Shown in pieces: positions 36,846-51,199 of a stretch of 64,000 nt of DNA. The notes beneath the pieces were generated by a model. That model was not told the DNA's origin and did no database searches. It saw only the letters and a program-made list of their open reading frames with translations. Origin of the DNA: Xylocopa sonorina (Eukaryota > Arthropoda > Insecta > Hymenoptera > Apidae); NCBI RefSeq assembly GCF_050948175.1, contig NW_027490134.1, forward strand, positions 434,001-498,000, in the 5' to 3' direction. Numbering within the stretch: position 1 is the first letter of the stretch; every line of letters starts with the position of its first letter. The position numbers and the translations under genes were made by a program.

Positions 36846-39361
36846 TGTCATGTATACCTCCTATTCACTTCAAAAGTATGTAAATGCGACTATTCCTTGC
36901 TAGGAAATAGCGTTTGCAGATGCCTACGTATCGTAGCAATTGAGTTCTAATGCTTCTTAGATCGCGATAACGCATCTCATTTCCATGTTTCCTGATAAGA
37001 TATAATATTCATTGCGAAGTGTCATGTACACCTCGTATTCACTTCAAAAGAAAGTAAATGCGACTATTCCTTGCAAGGAAATAGCGTTTGCAGATGCCTA
37101 CGTATCGTAGCAATAGAGTTCTAATGCTTCTTAGATCGCGATATCGCATCTCATTTCCATGTTTCGTGATAAGTTGTAATATTCTTTCCGAAGTGTCATG
37201 TATACCTCGAATTCACTTCAAAAGAATCTAAATGCGACGTTTCGATGCTAGGAAATAGCCTCTGCAGATATCTCCGCATCGAGGCAATAGGGTTCTAATG
37301 CTTCTTAAAACGCGATATCGCCTCTCACTTTTATGTTACATGATAAGATATAATGTTCATTGCGAAGTGTCATGTATACCTCGTATTCACTTCAAAAGTA
37401 TGTAAATGCGACTATTCCTTGCTAGGAAATAGCGTTTGCAGATGCCTACGTATCGTAGCAATAGAGTTCTAATGCTTCTTCGATCGCGATAACGCATCCC
37501 ATTTCCATAATTCGTGATAAGTTATAATATTCATTCCGAAGTGTCATTTATACCTCGTACTCACTTCAAAAGGATGTAAGTGCGACACTTCCATGCTAGG
37601 AAATAGCGTATTCAGATGTCTACGTATCGTAGCAGTAGAGTTCTAATGCTACTTAAATAGCGATATCGCATCTCATTTCTATGTTTCGTGATAAGATATA
37701 ATATTCATTGCGAAGTGTCATGTATACCTCCTATTCACTCCAGACGAATGTAAATGCGACACTTCCTTGCTAGGAAATAGCGTCTGCAGATGTCTACGCA
37801 TCGTGGCAATAGAGTTCTAATGCTTCTTAAGACGCGATATCGCATCTCACCTTTGTGTTACATGATAAGATATAATGTTCATTGCGAAGTGTCATGTATA
37901 CCTCGTATTCACTTCAAAAGAATGTAAATGCGAATCTTCCTTGCTAGGGAATAGCGTTTGCAGATGTCTACGTATCGTAGCAATGGAGTTCTAATGCTTC
38001 TCAAAACGCGATATCGCATCTCATTTCTATGCTTCATGATAAGCTATAATATTCAACGCTAAATGTCATGTATACCTCGTATTCACTCCAAACGAATGTA
38101 AGTGCGACACTTCCTTGCTAGGAAATAGCATATTCAGATGTCTACGTATCGTAGCAATAGAGTTCTAATGCTTCTTAAAACGCGATGTCGCATCTCACTT
38201 CTATGTTTCGCGATCAGATATAATATTCATTCCGAAGTGTCATGTAAACCTCGAATTCACTTCAAAAGAATGTAACTGCGACTATTGCTTGCTAGGAAAT
38301 AGAGTTTGCAAATGTCTACGTATCGTAGCAATAGAGCTCTAATGCATCTCAAAAAGCGATATCGCGTCTCATTTCTATGTTTCCTGATAAGATATAATAT
38401 TCATTTCTAAGTGTCATGTATACCTCCTATTCACTTCAAAAGTATGTAAATGCGACTATTCCTTGCTAGGAAATAGCGTTTGCAGATGCCTACGTATCGT
38501 AGCAATTGAGTTCTAATGCTTCTTAGATCGCGATAACGCATCTCATTTCCATGTTTCCTGATAAGATATAATATTCATTGCGAAGTGTCATGTACACCTC
38601 GTATTCACTTCAAAAGAATGTAAATGCGACTATTCCTTGCAAGGAAATAGCGTTTGCAGATGCCTACGTATCGTAGCAATAGAGTTCTAATGCTTCTTAG
38701 ATCGCGATATCGCATCTCATTTCCATGTTTCGTGATAAGTTGTAATATTCTCTCCGAAGTGTCATGTATACCTCGAATTCACTTCAAAAGAATCTAAATG
38801 CGACATTTCGATGCTAGGAAATAGCCTCTGCAGATATCTCCGCATCGAGGCAATAGGGTTCTAATGCTTCTTAAAACGCGATATCGCCTCTCACTTTTAT
38901 GTTACATGATAAGATATAATGTTCATTGCGAAGTGTCATGTATACCTCGTATTCACTTCAAAAGTATGTAAATGCGACTATTCCTTGCTAGGAAATAGCG
39001 TTTGCAGATGCCTACGTATCGTAGCAATAGTGTTCTAATGCTTCTTCGATCGCGATAACGCATCCCATTTCCATAATTCGTGATAAGTTATAATATTCAT
39101 TCCGAAGTGTCATTTATACCTCGTACTCACTTCAAAAGGATGTAAGTGCGACACTTCCATGCTAGGAAATAGCGTATTCAGATGTCTACGTATCGTAGCA
39201 GTAGAGTTCTAATGCTACTTAAATAGCGATATCGCATCTCATTTCTATGTTTCGTGATAAGATATAATATTCATTGCGAAGTGTCATGTATACCTCCTAT
39301 TCACTCCAGACGAATGTAAATGCGACACTTCCTTGCTAGGAAATAGCGTCTGCAGATGTCT
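36846..39361 (+). repeat. 9-mer higher-order repeat (1566 bp period)
   Basis: Positions 36846-37795 recur at 38412-39361, offset 1566 bp (9 x 174). The run includes tatacctcctattcacttc, a gcctctgcagatatctccgc monomer and a cgtactcacttcaaaaggatg monomer. A handful of substitutions separate the copies (for example near 37058, 37189 and 37229). Confidence 0.88.
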
Positions 39362-40840
39362 ACGTATCGTAGCAATAGAGTTCTAATGCTACTTAAATCG
39401 CGATATCGCATCTCAATTATATGATTCGTGATAAGATATAATATTCATTGCAAAGTGTCATGCATACCTCGTATTCACTTCAAAAGAATGTAAATGCGAC
39501 TATTGCTTGCTAGGAAATAGCGTTTGCAGATCGGTAGGTATCGTAGCAATACAGTTCTAATGCTACTTAAATCGCGATATCGCATCTCATTTATATGTTT
39601 CGTGATAAGATATAATATTCATTCCGAAGTGTCATGTATACCTCGAATTCACTTCAAAAGAATGTAAATGCGACTATTCCTTGCTAGGAAATAGCGTTTG
39701 CAGATGCCTACGTATTTTAGCAATAGAATTCTAATGCTTCTTAGATCGCGATATCGCATCTCATTTAAATGTTTGGTGATAGGATATAATATTCATTGCG
39801 AAGTGTCATGTGTAACTCGTATTCACTTCAAAAGAATGTAATTGCGACACTTCCATGCTAGGAAATAGCGTCTGCAGATGTCTACGCATCGAGGCAGTAG
39901 AGATCTAATGATTCTTAAAACGCGATATCGCATCTCACTTCTATGTTTCATGATAAGATATAATATTCATTGCGAAGAGTCATGTATACCTCGTATTCAC
40001 TTCAAAAGAATGTAAATGCGACTATTCCTTGCTAGGAAATAGCGTTTGCAGATGCCTACGTATTTTAGCAATAGAATTCTAATGCTTCTTAGATCGCGAT
40101 ATCGCATCTCATTTAGATGTTTGGTGATAAGATATAATATTCATTGCGAAGTGTCATGTATACCTCGTATTCACTTCAAAAGAATGTAAATGCGACTATT
40201 CTTCGCTAGGAAAGAGCGTTTGCAGATGCCTACGTATTGTAGCAGTAGAATTCTAATGCTTCTTAAAACGCGATATCGCATCTCTCTTCTATGTTTCATG
40301 ATAAGATATAATATTCATTGCGAAGTGTCATGTATACATCGTATTCACTTCAAAAGAATGTAAATGCGGCTATTGCTTGCTCGGAAATAGCGTTTGCAGA
40401 TGGGTACGTATCGTAGCAATACAGTTCTAATGCTACATAAATCGCGATATCGCATCTCATTTATATGTTTCGTGATAAGATATAATATTCATTCCGAAGT
40501 GTCATGTATACCTCGAATTCACTTCAAAAGGATGTAAATGCGACAATTCCATGCTAGGAAATAGCGTTTGCAGATATTTCCGCATCGAGGCATTAGGGTT
40601 CTAATGCTTCTTAAAACGCAATATCGCATCTCACTTCTATGTTACATGATAAGATATAATGTTCATTGCGAAGTATCATGTATACCTCGTATTCACCTCA
40701 AAAGAATGTAAATGCCACACTTCCTTGCTAGGAAATAGCGTTTGCAGATGTCTACCTATCGTAGCAATAGAGTTCTATTGCTTCTCAAAACGCGATATCG
40801 CATCTCATTTCTACGTTTCGTGATAAGATATAATATTCAT

Positions 40841-43800
40841 TGCGAAGTGTCATGCATACCTCGTATTCACTTCAAAAGAATGTAAATGCGACTATTGCTT
40901 GCTAGGAAATGGCGTTTGCAGATGCTTACGTATCGTAGCAATACAGTTCTAATGCTACTTAAATCGCGATATCGCATCTCATTTATATGTTTCGTTATAA
41001 GATATAATATTCATTGCGAAGTGTCATGTATACCTCGTATTCACTTCAGATTAATGTAAGTGCGACACTTCCATGCTAGGAAATAGCGTTTGCAGATGTC
41101 TCCGCATCATGGCCATAGAGTTCCAATGCTTCTTAGATCGCGATATCGCATCGCATATCTATGATTCGTGATAAGTTATAATATTCATTCTGAAGTGTCA
41201 TGTATACCTCGAATTCACTTCAAAAGAATATAAATGCGACACTTCCATGCTAGGAAATAGCGTCTGCAGATGTCTACGCATCGAGGCAATAGAGTTCTAA
41301 TGCTTCTTAAGACGCGATATCGCATCTCACTTTTGTGTTACATGATAAGATATAATGTTCATTGCGAAGTGTCATGTATACCTCGTATTCTCTTCAAAAG
41401 AACGTAAATGCAAATCTTCCTTTCTAGGGAATAACGTTTGCAGATGTCTCCGTATCGTAGCAATGGAGCTCTAATGCTTCTCAAAACGCGATATCGCATC
41501 TCATTTCTATGCTTCATGATAGGATATAATATTCATTGCGAAGTGTCGCGTATACCTCGTATTCACTTCAAAAGAATGTAAATGCGACTATTCCTTGCTA
41601 GGAAATAGCGTTTGCAGATGCCCACGTATCGTAGCAATAGAGTTCTAATGCTTCTTAGATCGCGATATCGCATCTCATTTATACGTTTCGTGATGAGATA
41701 TAATATTCATTGCGAAGTGTCATGTATACCTCGTATTCACTTCAAAAGAATGTAAATGCGACTACTGCTTGCTAGGAAATAGCGTTCGCAGATGTCTACG
41801 TATCGTAGCAATAGCGTTCTAATGTTACTTAAACCGCGATATCACATCTCATTTCTATGTTTCGTGATAAGATATAATATTCATTGCGAAGTGCATTTAT
41901 ATCTCCTATTCACTCCAGACGAATGTAAATGCGACACTTCCTTGCTAGGAAATAGCGTCTGCAGATGTCTACGCATCGAGGCAATAGAGTTCTAATGCTT
42001 CTTAAGACGCGATATCGCATCTCACTTCTATGTTACATGATAAGATATAATGTTCATTGCGAAGTGTCATGTATACCTCGTATTCACTTCAAAAGAATGT
42101 AAATGCCACACTTCCTTGCTAGGAAATAGCGTTAGCAGATGTCTCCGCATCGTGGCCATAGAGTTCTAATGCTTCTTAAATCGCGAATTCGCATCTCATT
42201 ACTTTGTTTAATGATAAGTTATAATATTCATTGCGAAGTGACATGTATACCTCGTATTCACTTCAAAAGAATGTAAATGCGACACTTCCATGCCGGGGAA
42301 TAGCGTCTGCAGATGTCTACGCGTCGAGGCAATAGAGTTCTAATGCTTCCTAAAACGCGATATCGCATCTCACTTCTATGTTTCATGATAAGATATAATA
42401 TTCATTGCGAAGAGTCATGTATACCTCGTATTCACTTCAAATGAATGTAAATGCGACATTTCCTCGCTGGGAAATAGCGTATTCAGATGTCTACGTATCG
42501 TAGCAATAGAGTTCTAATGCTACTTAAATCGCGATATCGCATCTCAATTATATGATTCGTGATAAGATATAATATTCATTGCAAAGTGTCATGCATACCT
42601 CGTATTCACTTCAAAAGAATGTAAATGCGACTATTGCTTGCTAGGAAATAGCGTTTGCAGATCGGTAGGTATCGTAGCAATACAGTTCTAATGCTACTTA
42701 AATCGCGATATCGCATCTCATTTATATGTTTCGTGATAAGATATAATATTCATTCCGAAGTGTCATGTTACCTCGAATTCACTTCAACAGAATGTAAATG
42801 CGACACTTCCGTCCTAGGAAATAGCGTTTGCAGATGTCTACGTATCGTAGCAATGGATTTCTAATGTTTCTCAAAACGCGATATCGCATCTCATTTCCAT
42901 GCTTCATGATAAGATATAATATTGATTGCGAAGTGTCATGTATAACTCGTATTCACTTCAAAAGAATGTAATTGCGACACTTCCATGCTAGGAAATAGCG
43001 TCTGCAGATGTCTACGCATCGAGGCAGTAGAGATATAATGCTTCTTAAAACGCGATATCGCATCTCACTTCTATGTTTCATGATAAGATATAATATTCAT
43101 TGCGAAGAGTCATGTATACCTCGTATTCACTTCAAAAGATTGTAAATGCGACTATTCCTTGCTAGGAAATAGCGTTTGCAGATGCCTACGTATTTTAGCA
43201 ACAGAATTCTAATGCTTCTTAGATCGCGATATCGCATCTCATTTAAATGTTTGGTGATAAGATATAATATTCATTGCGAAGTGTCATGCATACCTCGTAT
43301 TCACTTCAAAAGAATGTAAATGCGACTATTGCTTGCTAGGAAATGGCGTTTGCAGATGCTTACGTATCGTAGCAATACAGTTCTAATGCTACTTAAATCG
43401 CGATATCGCATCTCATTTATATGTTTCGTTATAAGATATAATATTCATTGCGAAGTGTCATGTATACCTCGTATTCACTTCAGATGAATGTAACTGCGAC
43501 ACTTCCATGCTAGGAAATAGCGTTTGCAGATGTCTCCGCATCATGGCCATAGAGTTCCAATGCTTCTTAGATCGCGATATCGCATCGCATATCTATGATT
43601 CGTGATAAGTTATAATATTCATTCTGAAGTGTCATGTATACCTCGAATTCACTTCAAAAGAATATAAATGCGACACTTCCATGCTAGGAAATAGCGTCTG
43701 CAGATGTCTACGCATCGAGGCAATAGAGTTCTAATGCTTCTTAAGACGCGATATCGCATCTCACTTTTGTGTTACATGATAAGATATAATGTTCATTGCG

Positions 43801-46800
43801 AAGTGTCATGTATACCTCGTATTCTCTTCAAAAGAACGTAAATGCAAATCTTCCTTTCTAGGGAATAACGTTTGCAGATGTCTCCGTATCGTAGCAATGG
43901 AGCTCTAATGCTTCTCAAAACGCGATATCGCATCTCATTTCTATGCTTCATGATAGGATATAATATTCATTGCGAAGTGTCGCGTATACCTCGTATTCAC
44001 TTCAAAAGAATGTAAATGCGACTATTCCTTGCTAGGAAATAGCGTTTGCAGATGCCCACGTATCGTAGCAATAGAGTTCTAATGCTTCTTAGATCGCGAT
44101 ATCGCATCTCATTTATACGTTTCGTGATGAGATATAATATTCATTGCGAAGTGTCATGTATACCTCGTATTCACTTCAAAAGAATGTAAATGCGACTACT
44201 GCTTGCTAGGAAATAGCGTTCGCAGATGTCTACGTATCGTAGCAATAGCGTTCTAATGTTACTTAAACCGCGATATCACATCTCATTTCTATGTTTCGTG
44301 ATAAGATATAATATTCATTGCGAAGTGTCATGTATAACTCGTATTCACTTCAAAAGAATGTAATTGCGACACTTCCATGCTAGGAAATAGCGTCTGCAGA
44401 TGTCTACGCATCGAGGCAGTAGAGATCTAATGCTTCTTAAAACGCGATATCGCATCTCACTTCTATGTTTCATGATAAGATATAATATTCATTGCGAAGA
44501 GTCATGTATACCTCGTATTCACTTCAAAAGATTGTAAATGCGACTATTCCTTGCTAGGAAATAGCGTTTGCAGATGCCTACGTATTTTAGCAATAGAATT
44601 CTAATGCTTCTTAGATCGCGATATCGCATCTCATTTAAATGTTTGGTGATAAGATATAATATTCATTGCGAAGTGTCATGTATACCTCGTATTCACTTCA
44701 AAAGAATGTAAATGCGACTATTCTTCGCTAGGAAGGAGCGTTTGCAGATGCCTACGTATTGTAGCAGTAGAATTCTAATGCTTCTTAAAACGCGATATCG
44801 CATCTCTCTTCTATGTTTCATGATAAGATATAATATTCATTGCGAAGTGTCATGTATACATCGTATTCACTTCAAAAGAATGTAAATGCGGCTATTGCTT
44901 GCTAGGAAATAGCGTTTGCAGATGGGTACGTATCGTAGCAATACAGTTCTAATGCTACATAAATCGCGATATCGCATCTCATTTATATGTTTCGTGATAA
45001 GATATAATATTCATTGCGAAGTGTCATGCATACCTCGTATTCACTTCAAAAGAATGTAAATGCGACTATTGCTTGCTAGGAAATGGCGTTTGCAGATGCT
45101 TACGTATCGTAGCAATACAGTTCTAATGCTACTTAAATCGCGATATCGCATCTCATTTATATGTTTCGTTATAAGATATAATATTCATTGCGAAGTGTCA
45201 TGTATACCTCGTATTCACTTCAGATGAATGTAACTGCGACACTTCCATGCTAGGAAATAGCGTTTGCAGATGTCTCCGCATCATGGCCATAGAGTTCCAA
45301 TGCTTCTTAGATCGCGATATCGCATCGCATATCTATGATTCGTGATAAGTTATAATATTCATTCTGAAGTGTCATGTATACCTCGAATTCACTTCAAAAG
45401 AATATAAATGCGACACTTCCATGCTAGGAAATAGCGTCTGCAGATGTCTACGCATCGAGGCAATAGAGTTCTAATGCTTCTTAAGACGCGATATCGCATC
45501 TCACTTTTGTGTTACATGATAAGATATAATGTTCATTGCGAAGTGTCATGTATACCTCGTATTCTCTTCAAAAGAACGTAAATGCAAATCTTCCTTTCTA
45601 GGGAATAACGTTTGCAGATGTCTCCGTATCGTAGCAATGGAGCTCTAATGCTTCTCAAAACGCGATATCGCATCTCATTTCTATGCTTCATGATAGGATA
45701 TAATATTCATTGCGAAGTGTCGCGTATACCTCGTATTCACTTCAAAAGAATGTAAATGCGACTATTCCTTGCTAGGAAATAGCGTTTGCAGATGCCCACG
45801 TATCGTAGCAATAGAGTTCTAATGCTTCTTAGATCGCGATATCGCATCTCATTTATACGTTTCGTGATGAGATATAATATTCATTGCGAAGTGTCATGTA
45901 TACCTCGTATTCACTTCAAAAGAATGTAAATGCGACTACTGCTTGCTAGGAAATAGCGTTCGCAGATGTCTACGTATCGTAGCAATAGCGTTCTAATGTT
46001 ACTTAAACCGCGATATCACATCTCATTTCTATGTTTCGTGATAAGATATAATATTCATTGCGAAGTGTCATGTATAACTCGTATTCACTTCAAAAGAATG
46101 TAATTGCGACACTTCCATGCTAGGAAATAGCGTCTGCAGATGTCTACGCATCGAGGCAGTAGAGATCTAATGCTTCTTAAAACGCGATATCGCATCTCAC
46201 TTCTATGTTTCATGATAAGATATAATATTCATTGCGAAGAGTCATGTATACCTCGTATTCACTTCAAAAGATTGTAAATGCGACTATTCCTTGCTAGGAA
46301 ATAGCGTTTGCAGATGCCTACGTATTTTAGCAATAGAATTCTAATGCTTCTTAGATCGCGATATCGCATCTCATTTAAATGTTTGGTGATAAGATATAAT
46401 ATTCATTGCGAAGTGTCATGTATACCTCGTATTCACTTCAAAAGAATGTAAATGCGACTATTCTTCGCTAGGAAGGAGCGTTTGCAGATGCCTACGTATT
46501 GTAGCAGTAGAATTCTAATGCTTCTTAAAACGCGATATCGCATCTCTCTTCTATGTTTCATGATAAGATATAATATTCATTGCGAAGTGTCATGTATACA
46601 TCGTATTCACTTCAAAAGAATGTAAATGCGGCTATTGCTTGCTAGGAAATAGCGTTTGCAGATGGGTACGTATCGTAGCAATACAGTTCTAATGCTACAT
46701 AAATCGCGATATCGCATCTCATTTATATGTTTCGTGATAAGATATAATATTCATTCCGAAGTGTCATGTATACCTCGAATTCACTTCAAAAGAATGTAAA

Positions 46801-48110
46801 TGCGACAATTCCATGCTAGGAAATAGCGTTTGCAGATATTTCCGCATCGAGGCATTAGGGTTCTAATGCTTCTTAAAACGCAATGTCGGATCTCACTTTT
46901 ATGTTACATGATAAGATATAATGTTCATTGCGAAGTATCATGTATTCCTCGTATTCACCTCAAAAGAATGTAAATGCCACACTTCCTTGCTAGGAAATAG
47001 CGTTTGCAGATGTCTACCTATCGTAGCAATAGAGTTCTATTGCTTCTCAAAACGCGATATCGCATCTCATTTCTACGTTTCGTGATAAGATATAATATTC
47101 ATTGCGAAGTGTCATGCATACCTCGTATTCACTTCAAAAGAATGTAAATGCGACTATTGCTTGCTAGGAAATGGCGTTTGCAGATGCTTACATATCGTAG
47201 CAATACAGTTCTAATGCTACTTAAATCGCGATATCGCATCTCATTTATATGTTTCGTTATAAGATATAATATTCATTGCGAAGTGTCATGTATACCTCGT
47301 ATTCACTTCAGATGAATGTAACTGCGACACTTCCATGCTAGGAAATAGCGTTTGCAGATGTCTCCGCATCATGGTCATAGAGTTCCAATGCTTCTTAGAT
47401 CGCGATATCGCATCGCATATCTATGATTCGTGATAAGTTATAATATTCATTCTGAAGTGTCATGTATACCTCGAATTCACTTCAAAAGAATATAAATGCG
47501 ACACTTCCATGCTAGGAAATAGCGTCTGCAGATGTCTACGCATCGAGGCAATAGAGTTCTAATGCTTCTTAAGACGCGATATCGCATCTCACTTTTGTGT
47601 TACATGATAAGATATAATGTTCATTGCGAAGTGTCATGTATACCTCGTATTCTCTTCAAAAGAACGTAAATGCAAATCTTCCTTTCTAGGGAATAACGTT
47701 TGCAGATGTCTCCGTATCGTAGCAATGGAGCTCTAATGCTTCTCAAAACGCGATATCGCATCTCATTTCTATGCTTCATGATAGGATATAATATTCATTG
47801 CGAAGTGTCGCGTATACCTCGTATTCACATCAAAAGAATGTAAATGCGACTATTCCTTGCTAGGAAATAGCGTTTGCAGATGCCCACGTATCGTAGCAAT
47901 AGAGTTCTAATGCTTCTTAGATCGCGATATCGCATCTCATTTATACGTTTCGTGATGAGATATAATATTCATTGCGAAGTGTCATGTATACCTCGTATTC
48001 ACTTCAAAAGAATGTAAATGCGACTACTGCTTGCTAGGAAATAGCGTTCGCAGATGTCTACGTATCGTAGCAATGGCGTTCTAATGTTACTTAAACCGCG
48101 ATATCACATC
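40841..48110 (+). repeat. higher-order repeat family marked by gatgcttacg monomers
   Basis: The marker tttgcagatgcttacgtatc occurs with its following monomers at 40921, 43355, 45095 and 47183 (last with acatatc). Spacings are 2434, 1740 and 2088 bp, that is 14 (less 2 bp), 10 and 12 monomers. Blocks share about six consecutive monomers and then differ in what follows; for instance the gtgcatttatatctcctatt variant follows only the first and last. Length variants of one ancestral block are therefore interleaved. Confidence 0.85.
43261..46740 (+). repeat. 10-mer higher-order tandem duplication, two identical 1740 bp copies
   Basis: Copy 43261-45000 and copy 45001-46740 are identical at every line I compared, including rare variants (tcatggccatagagttccaa, gcaaatcttcctttctaggg, ttcttcgctaggaaggagcg). 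The flanking sequence differs. Perfect identity over 10 monomers implies very recent unequal exchange, or an assembly duplication. Confidence 0.92.
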
Positions 48111-50693
48111 TCATTTCTATGTTTCGTGATAAGATATCATATTCAATGCGAAGTGCATTTATATCTCCTATTCACTCCAGACGAATGTAAATGCGACACT
48201 TCCTTGCTAGGAAATAGCGTCTGCAGATGTCTACGCATCGAGGCAATAGAGTTCTAATGCTTCTTAAGACGCGATATCGCATCTCACTTTTGTGTTACAT
48301 GATAAGATATAATGTTCATTGCGAAGTGTCATGTATACCTCGTATTCTCTTCAAAAGAACGTAAATGCGAATCTTCCTTGCTAGGGAATAGCGTTTGCAG
48401 ATGTCTACGTATCGTAGCAATGGAGTTCTAATGCTTCTCAAAACGCGATATCGCATCTCATTTCTATGCTTCATGATATGATATAATATTCATTGCTAAG
48501 TGTCATGTATACCTCGTATTCATTCCAAACGAATGTAAATGCGACACTTCCTTGCTAGGAAATAGCGTATTCATATGTCTACGTATCGTAGGAATAGTGT
48601 TCTAATGCTTCTTAAAACGCGATGTCGCATCTCACTTCTATGTTTCATGATAAGATATAATATTCATTGCGAAGTGCCACGTATACCTCGAATTCACTTC
48701 AAAAGAATGTAAATGCGACAATTCCATGCTAGGAAATAGCGTTTGCAGATATTTCCGCATCGAGGCAATAGGGTTCTAATGCTTCTTAAAACGCGATATC
48801 GTATCTCACTTCTATGTTACATGATAAGATATAATGTTCATTGCGAAGTGTCATGTATACCTCGTATTCACTTCAAAAGAATGTAAATGCCACACTTCCT
48901 TGCTAGGAAATAGCGTTAGCAGATGTCTCCGCATCGTGGCCATAGAGTTCTAATGCTTCTTAAATCGCGAATTCGCATCTCATTACTTTGTTTCATGATA
49001 AGATATAATATTCATTGCGAAGTGACATGTATACCTCGTATTCACTTCAAAAGAATGTAAATGCGACTATTCTTTGCTAGGAAATAGCGTTTGCAGATGA
49101 CTAAGTATCGTAGCAATAGGCTTCTAACGCTTCTTAGATCGCGATAACGCATCTCATTTCTATGTTTCGTGATAAGTTATAATATTCATTCCGAAGTGTC
49201 ATGTTACCTCGAATTCACTTCAACAGAATGTAAATGCGACACTTCCGTCCTAGGAAATAGCGTTTGCAGATGTCTACGTATCGTAGCAATGGATTTCTAA
49301 TGTTTCTCAAAACGCGATATCGCATCTCATTTCCATGCTTCATGATAAGATATAATATTGATTGCGAAGCGTCATGTATACCTCGTATTCACTCCAAACG
49401 AATGTAAATGCGACATTTCCTCGCTGGGAAATAGCGTATTCAGATGTCTACGTATCGTAGCAATAGAGTTCTAATGCTACTTAAATCGCGATATCGCATC
49501 TCAATTATATGTTTCGTGATAAGATATAATATTCATTGCAAGGTGTCATGTATACCTCGTATTCACTTCAAAAGAATGTTAATGCGACACTCCCTTGATT
49601 GGTAATAGCGTTTGCAGATGTATCAGTATCGAAGCAGTAGAGTTCAAATGCTTCATATATCGCGATATCGCATCTCATTTCTGTGTTTCGTGATGAGATA
49701 TTATATTCATTGTGCAGTGTTATGTATACCTCGTGTTGACATCAAAAAAATGTAAATGCGACACATCCGTGCTAGGAAGTAGCGTTTGCAGATGTCTACG
49801 TATGGAAGCAATATAGTTCTAATGCTCCTTAAATCGCGATATCGCATCTCGTTTCTAGGTTTCATGATAAGATATAATATTCTTTGCGAAGTGTTATGTA
49901 TACCTCGTCTACACTTCAAAAGAATGTAAATGCGACCCTTCACTTCTAGGAAACAGCGTTACCAGTTGTCTACGTATCGAAGCAATAGAGTTCTAAAGCT
50001 TCTTAAATCGCGATATTGCATCTCATATCTATGTTTCATGATAAGATATAATATTCATTGTGGAGTGTTATGTATCCTCGTCTATACTACAAAAGAATGT
50101 AAATGCGACACTTCCTTGATAGGAAGTCACGTTTGCAGATGTCTACGTATCGAAGCAATAGGGTTCTAAAGCTTCTTAAATCGCGATATTGCATCTCATT
50201 CCTATGATTCATGATAAGATATAATATTCATTGTGTAGTGTTATGTATACCTCGGACACACTTCAAATGAATGTAAATGCGACACTTCCTTGCTAGGAAA
50301 TAGCGTTTGCAGGTGTCCACGTATCGAAGCAATATAGTTCTAATGCATCTTAAATCGCGATATCGCATCCCATTTCTATGTTTCATGATAAGATATAGTA
50401 TTCATTGTGCAATGTTATGTATACCTCGCATTCACTTCAAAAGAATGTAAATGCGACACTTCCTTGCTAGGATATAGCGCTTGCAGATGTCTACGTATCG
50501 TAGCAGTAGAGTTCTAATGCTTCTCCAAACGCGATATTGCATCTCATTTCTATGTTGCATGATAAGATGTAATGTTCATTGCGAAGTGTTATTAATACCT
50601 CGTCTACACTACAAAAGAATGTAAATGCAACACTTCCTTGCTAGGGAATAGCGTTTCCAGATGTCTACGTATCGAAGCAATAGAGTTCTAATG

Positions 50694-51199
50694 GGGAGAG
50701 GTAGAGGTCCTTCTCACACCGTAGAACCATCCTGTTTGTCTCCATGGATTATGGCAGCGGTCTTATCTTTGCAGAGCTCTTGATCCTATCCTTAGGGCTT
50801 CAGGGTCTCTTCTTGCTCACTTCCCAACTCCTCCACCGTCGAGCCCGTCACGCTACCTCGGCGCACAACCCTTCCGCGAACCTGCGGTCTTATTATCCGC
50901 CGAAGAGGCGTCTTATGGGTCGCTTCTTCCATCAGCTCGGCAGCCTAATCCGTAGAACGGAGAGAGAGAAACGAACGGGAGGGGGGGGGGGGGGGGATGT
51001 TCTACCATCGTGTATTTCACGCTCCTCGCAAATACAGCTATCGCGATGGTCCGTGTCGCGCTTCTCGCATGGGTGGTGAATTGCGAGCTAGTCTAACCGA
51101 AGCAGGGGAGGGGGGTGAGCGAGCCTTGTGACTTCACCACGTCACAGTACATACAAATTTGCGATTAAGTAGCTATGTGTTCAAATTCAATTCCGAATA
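50694..51199. other. GC-richer spacer after F2, no recognised gene
   Basis: The sequence begins gggagaggtagaggtccttc. An 111-codon plus-strand ORF (50744-51079) starts with a hydrophobic stretch but runs through the poly-G tract and has no recognisable domain, so I do not call it a gene. The element ccttctcaca at 50709 also ends the LTR-like block at 25591 and may mark a related broken end. Confidence 0.4.
50981..50996 (+). repeat. poly-G tract (G16)
   Basis: Sixteen consecutive G follow gaacggga. A second G-rich stretch (aggggaggggggtgagcg) follows near 51101-51120. It could form a G-quadruplex and is prone to length error in sequencing. Confidence 0.9.

Larger units (their letters stand above)
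32423..50693 (+). repeat. 174 bp satellite array F2, forward orientation, about 105 monomers
   Basis: Same family and orientation as F1. Monomers of the 'tctacact' class lie at both ends (32560-34400 and 49700-50690), and homogenised 'attcactt' monomers, many with gcgactattccttgctagg or gcgactattgcttgctagg, fill about 35600-49500. It starts abruptly at aaatgcgacac after the LTR and ends abruptly in the middle of a canonical monomer (gagttctaatg at 50693). F1, by contrast, fades through a degenerate edge. One monomer near 35210 is shortened: the sequence runs from caaatgaatgtaa straight into tgcttcttaaaacg. Confidence 0.97.

Noticed and set aside
50744..51079. 111-codon ORF in the spacer
   Set aside because: Reads through the G16 tract as poly-Gly and has no domain; the frame depends on an error-prone homopolymer length.
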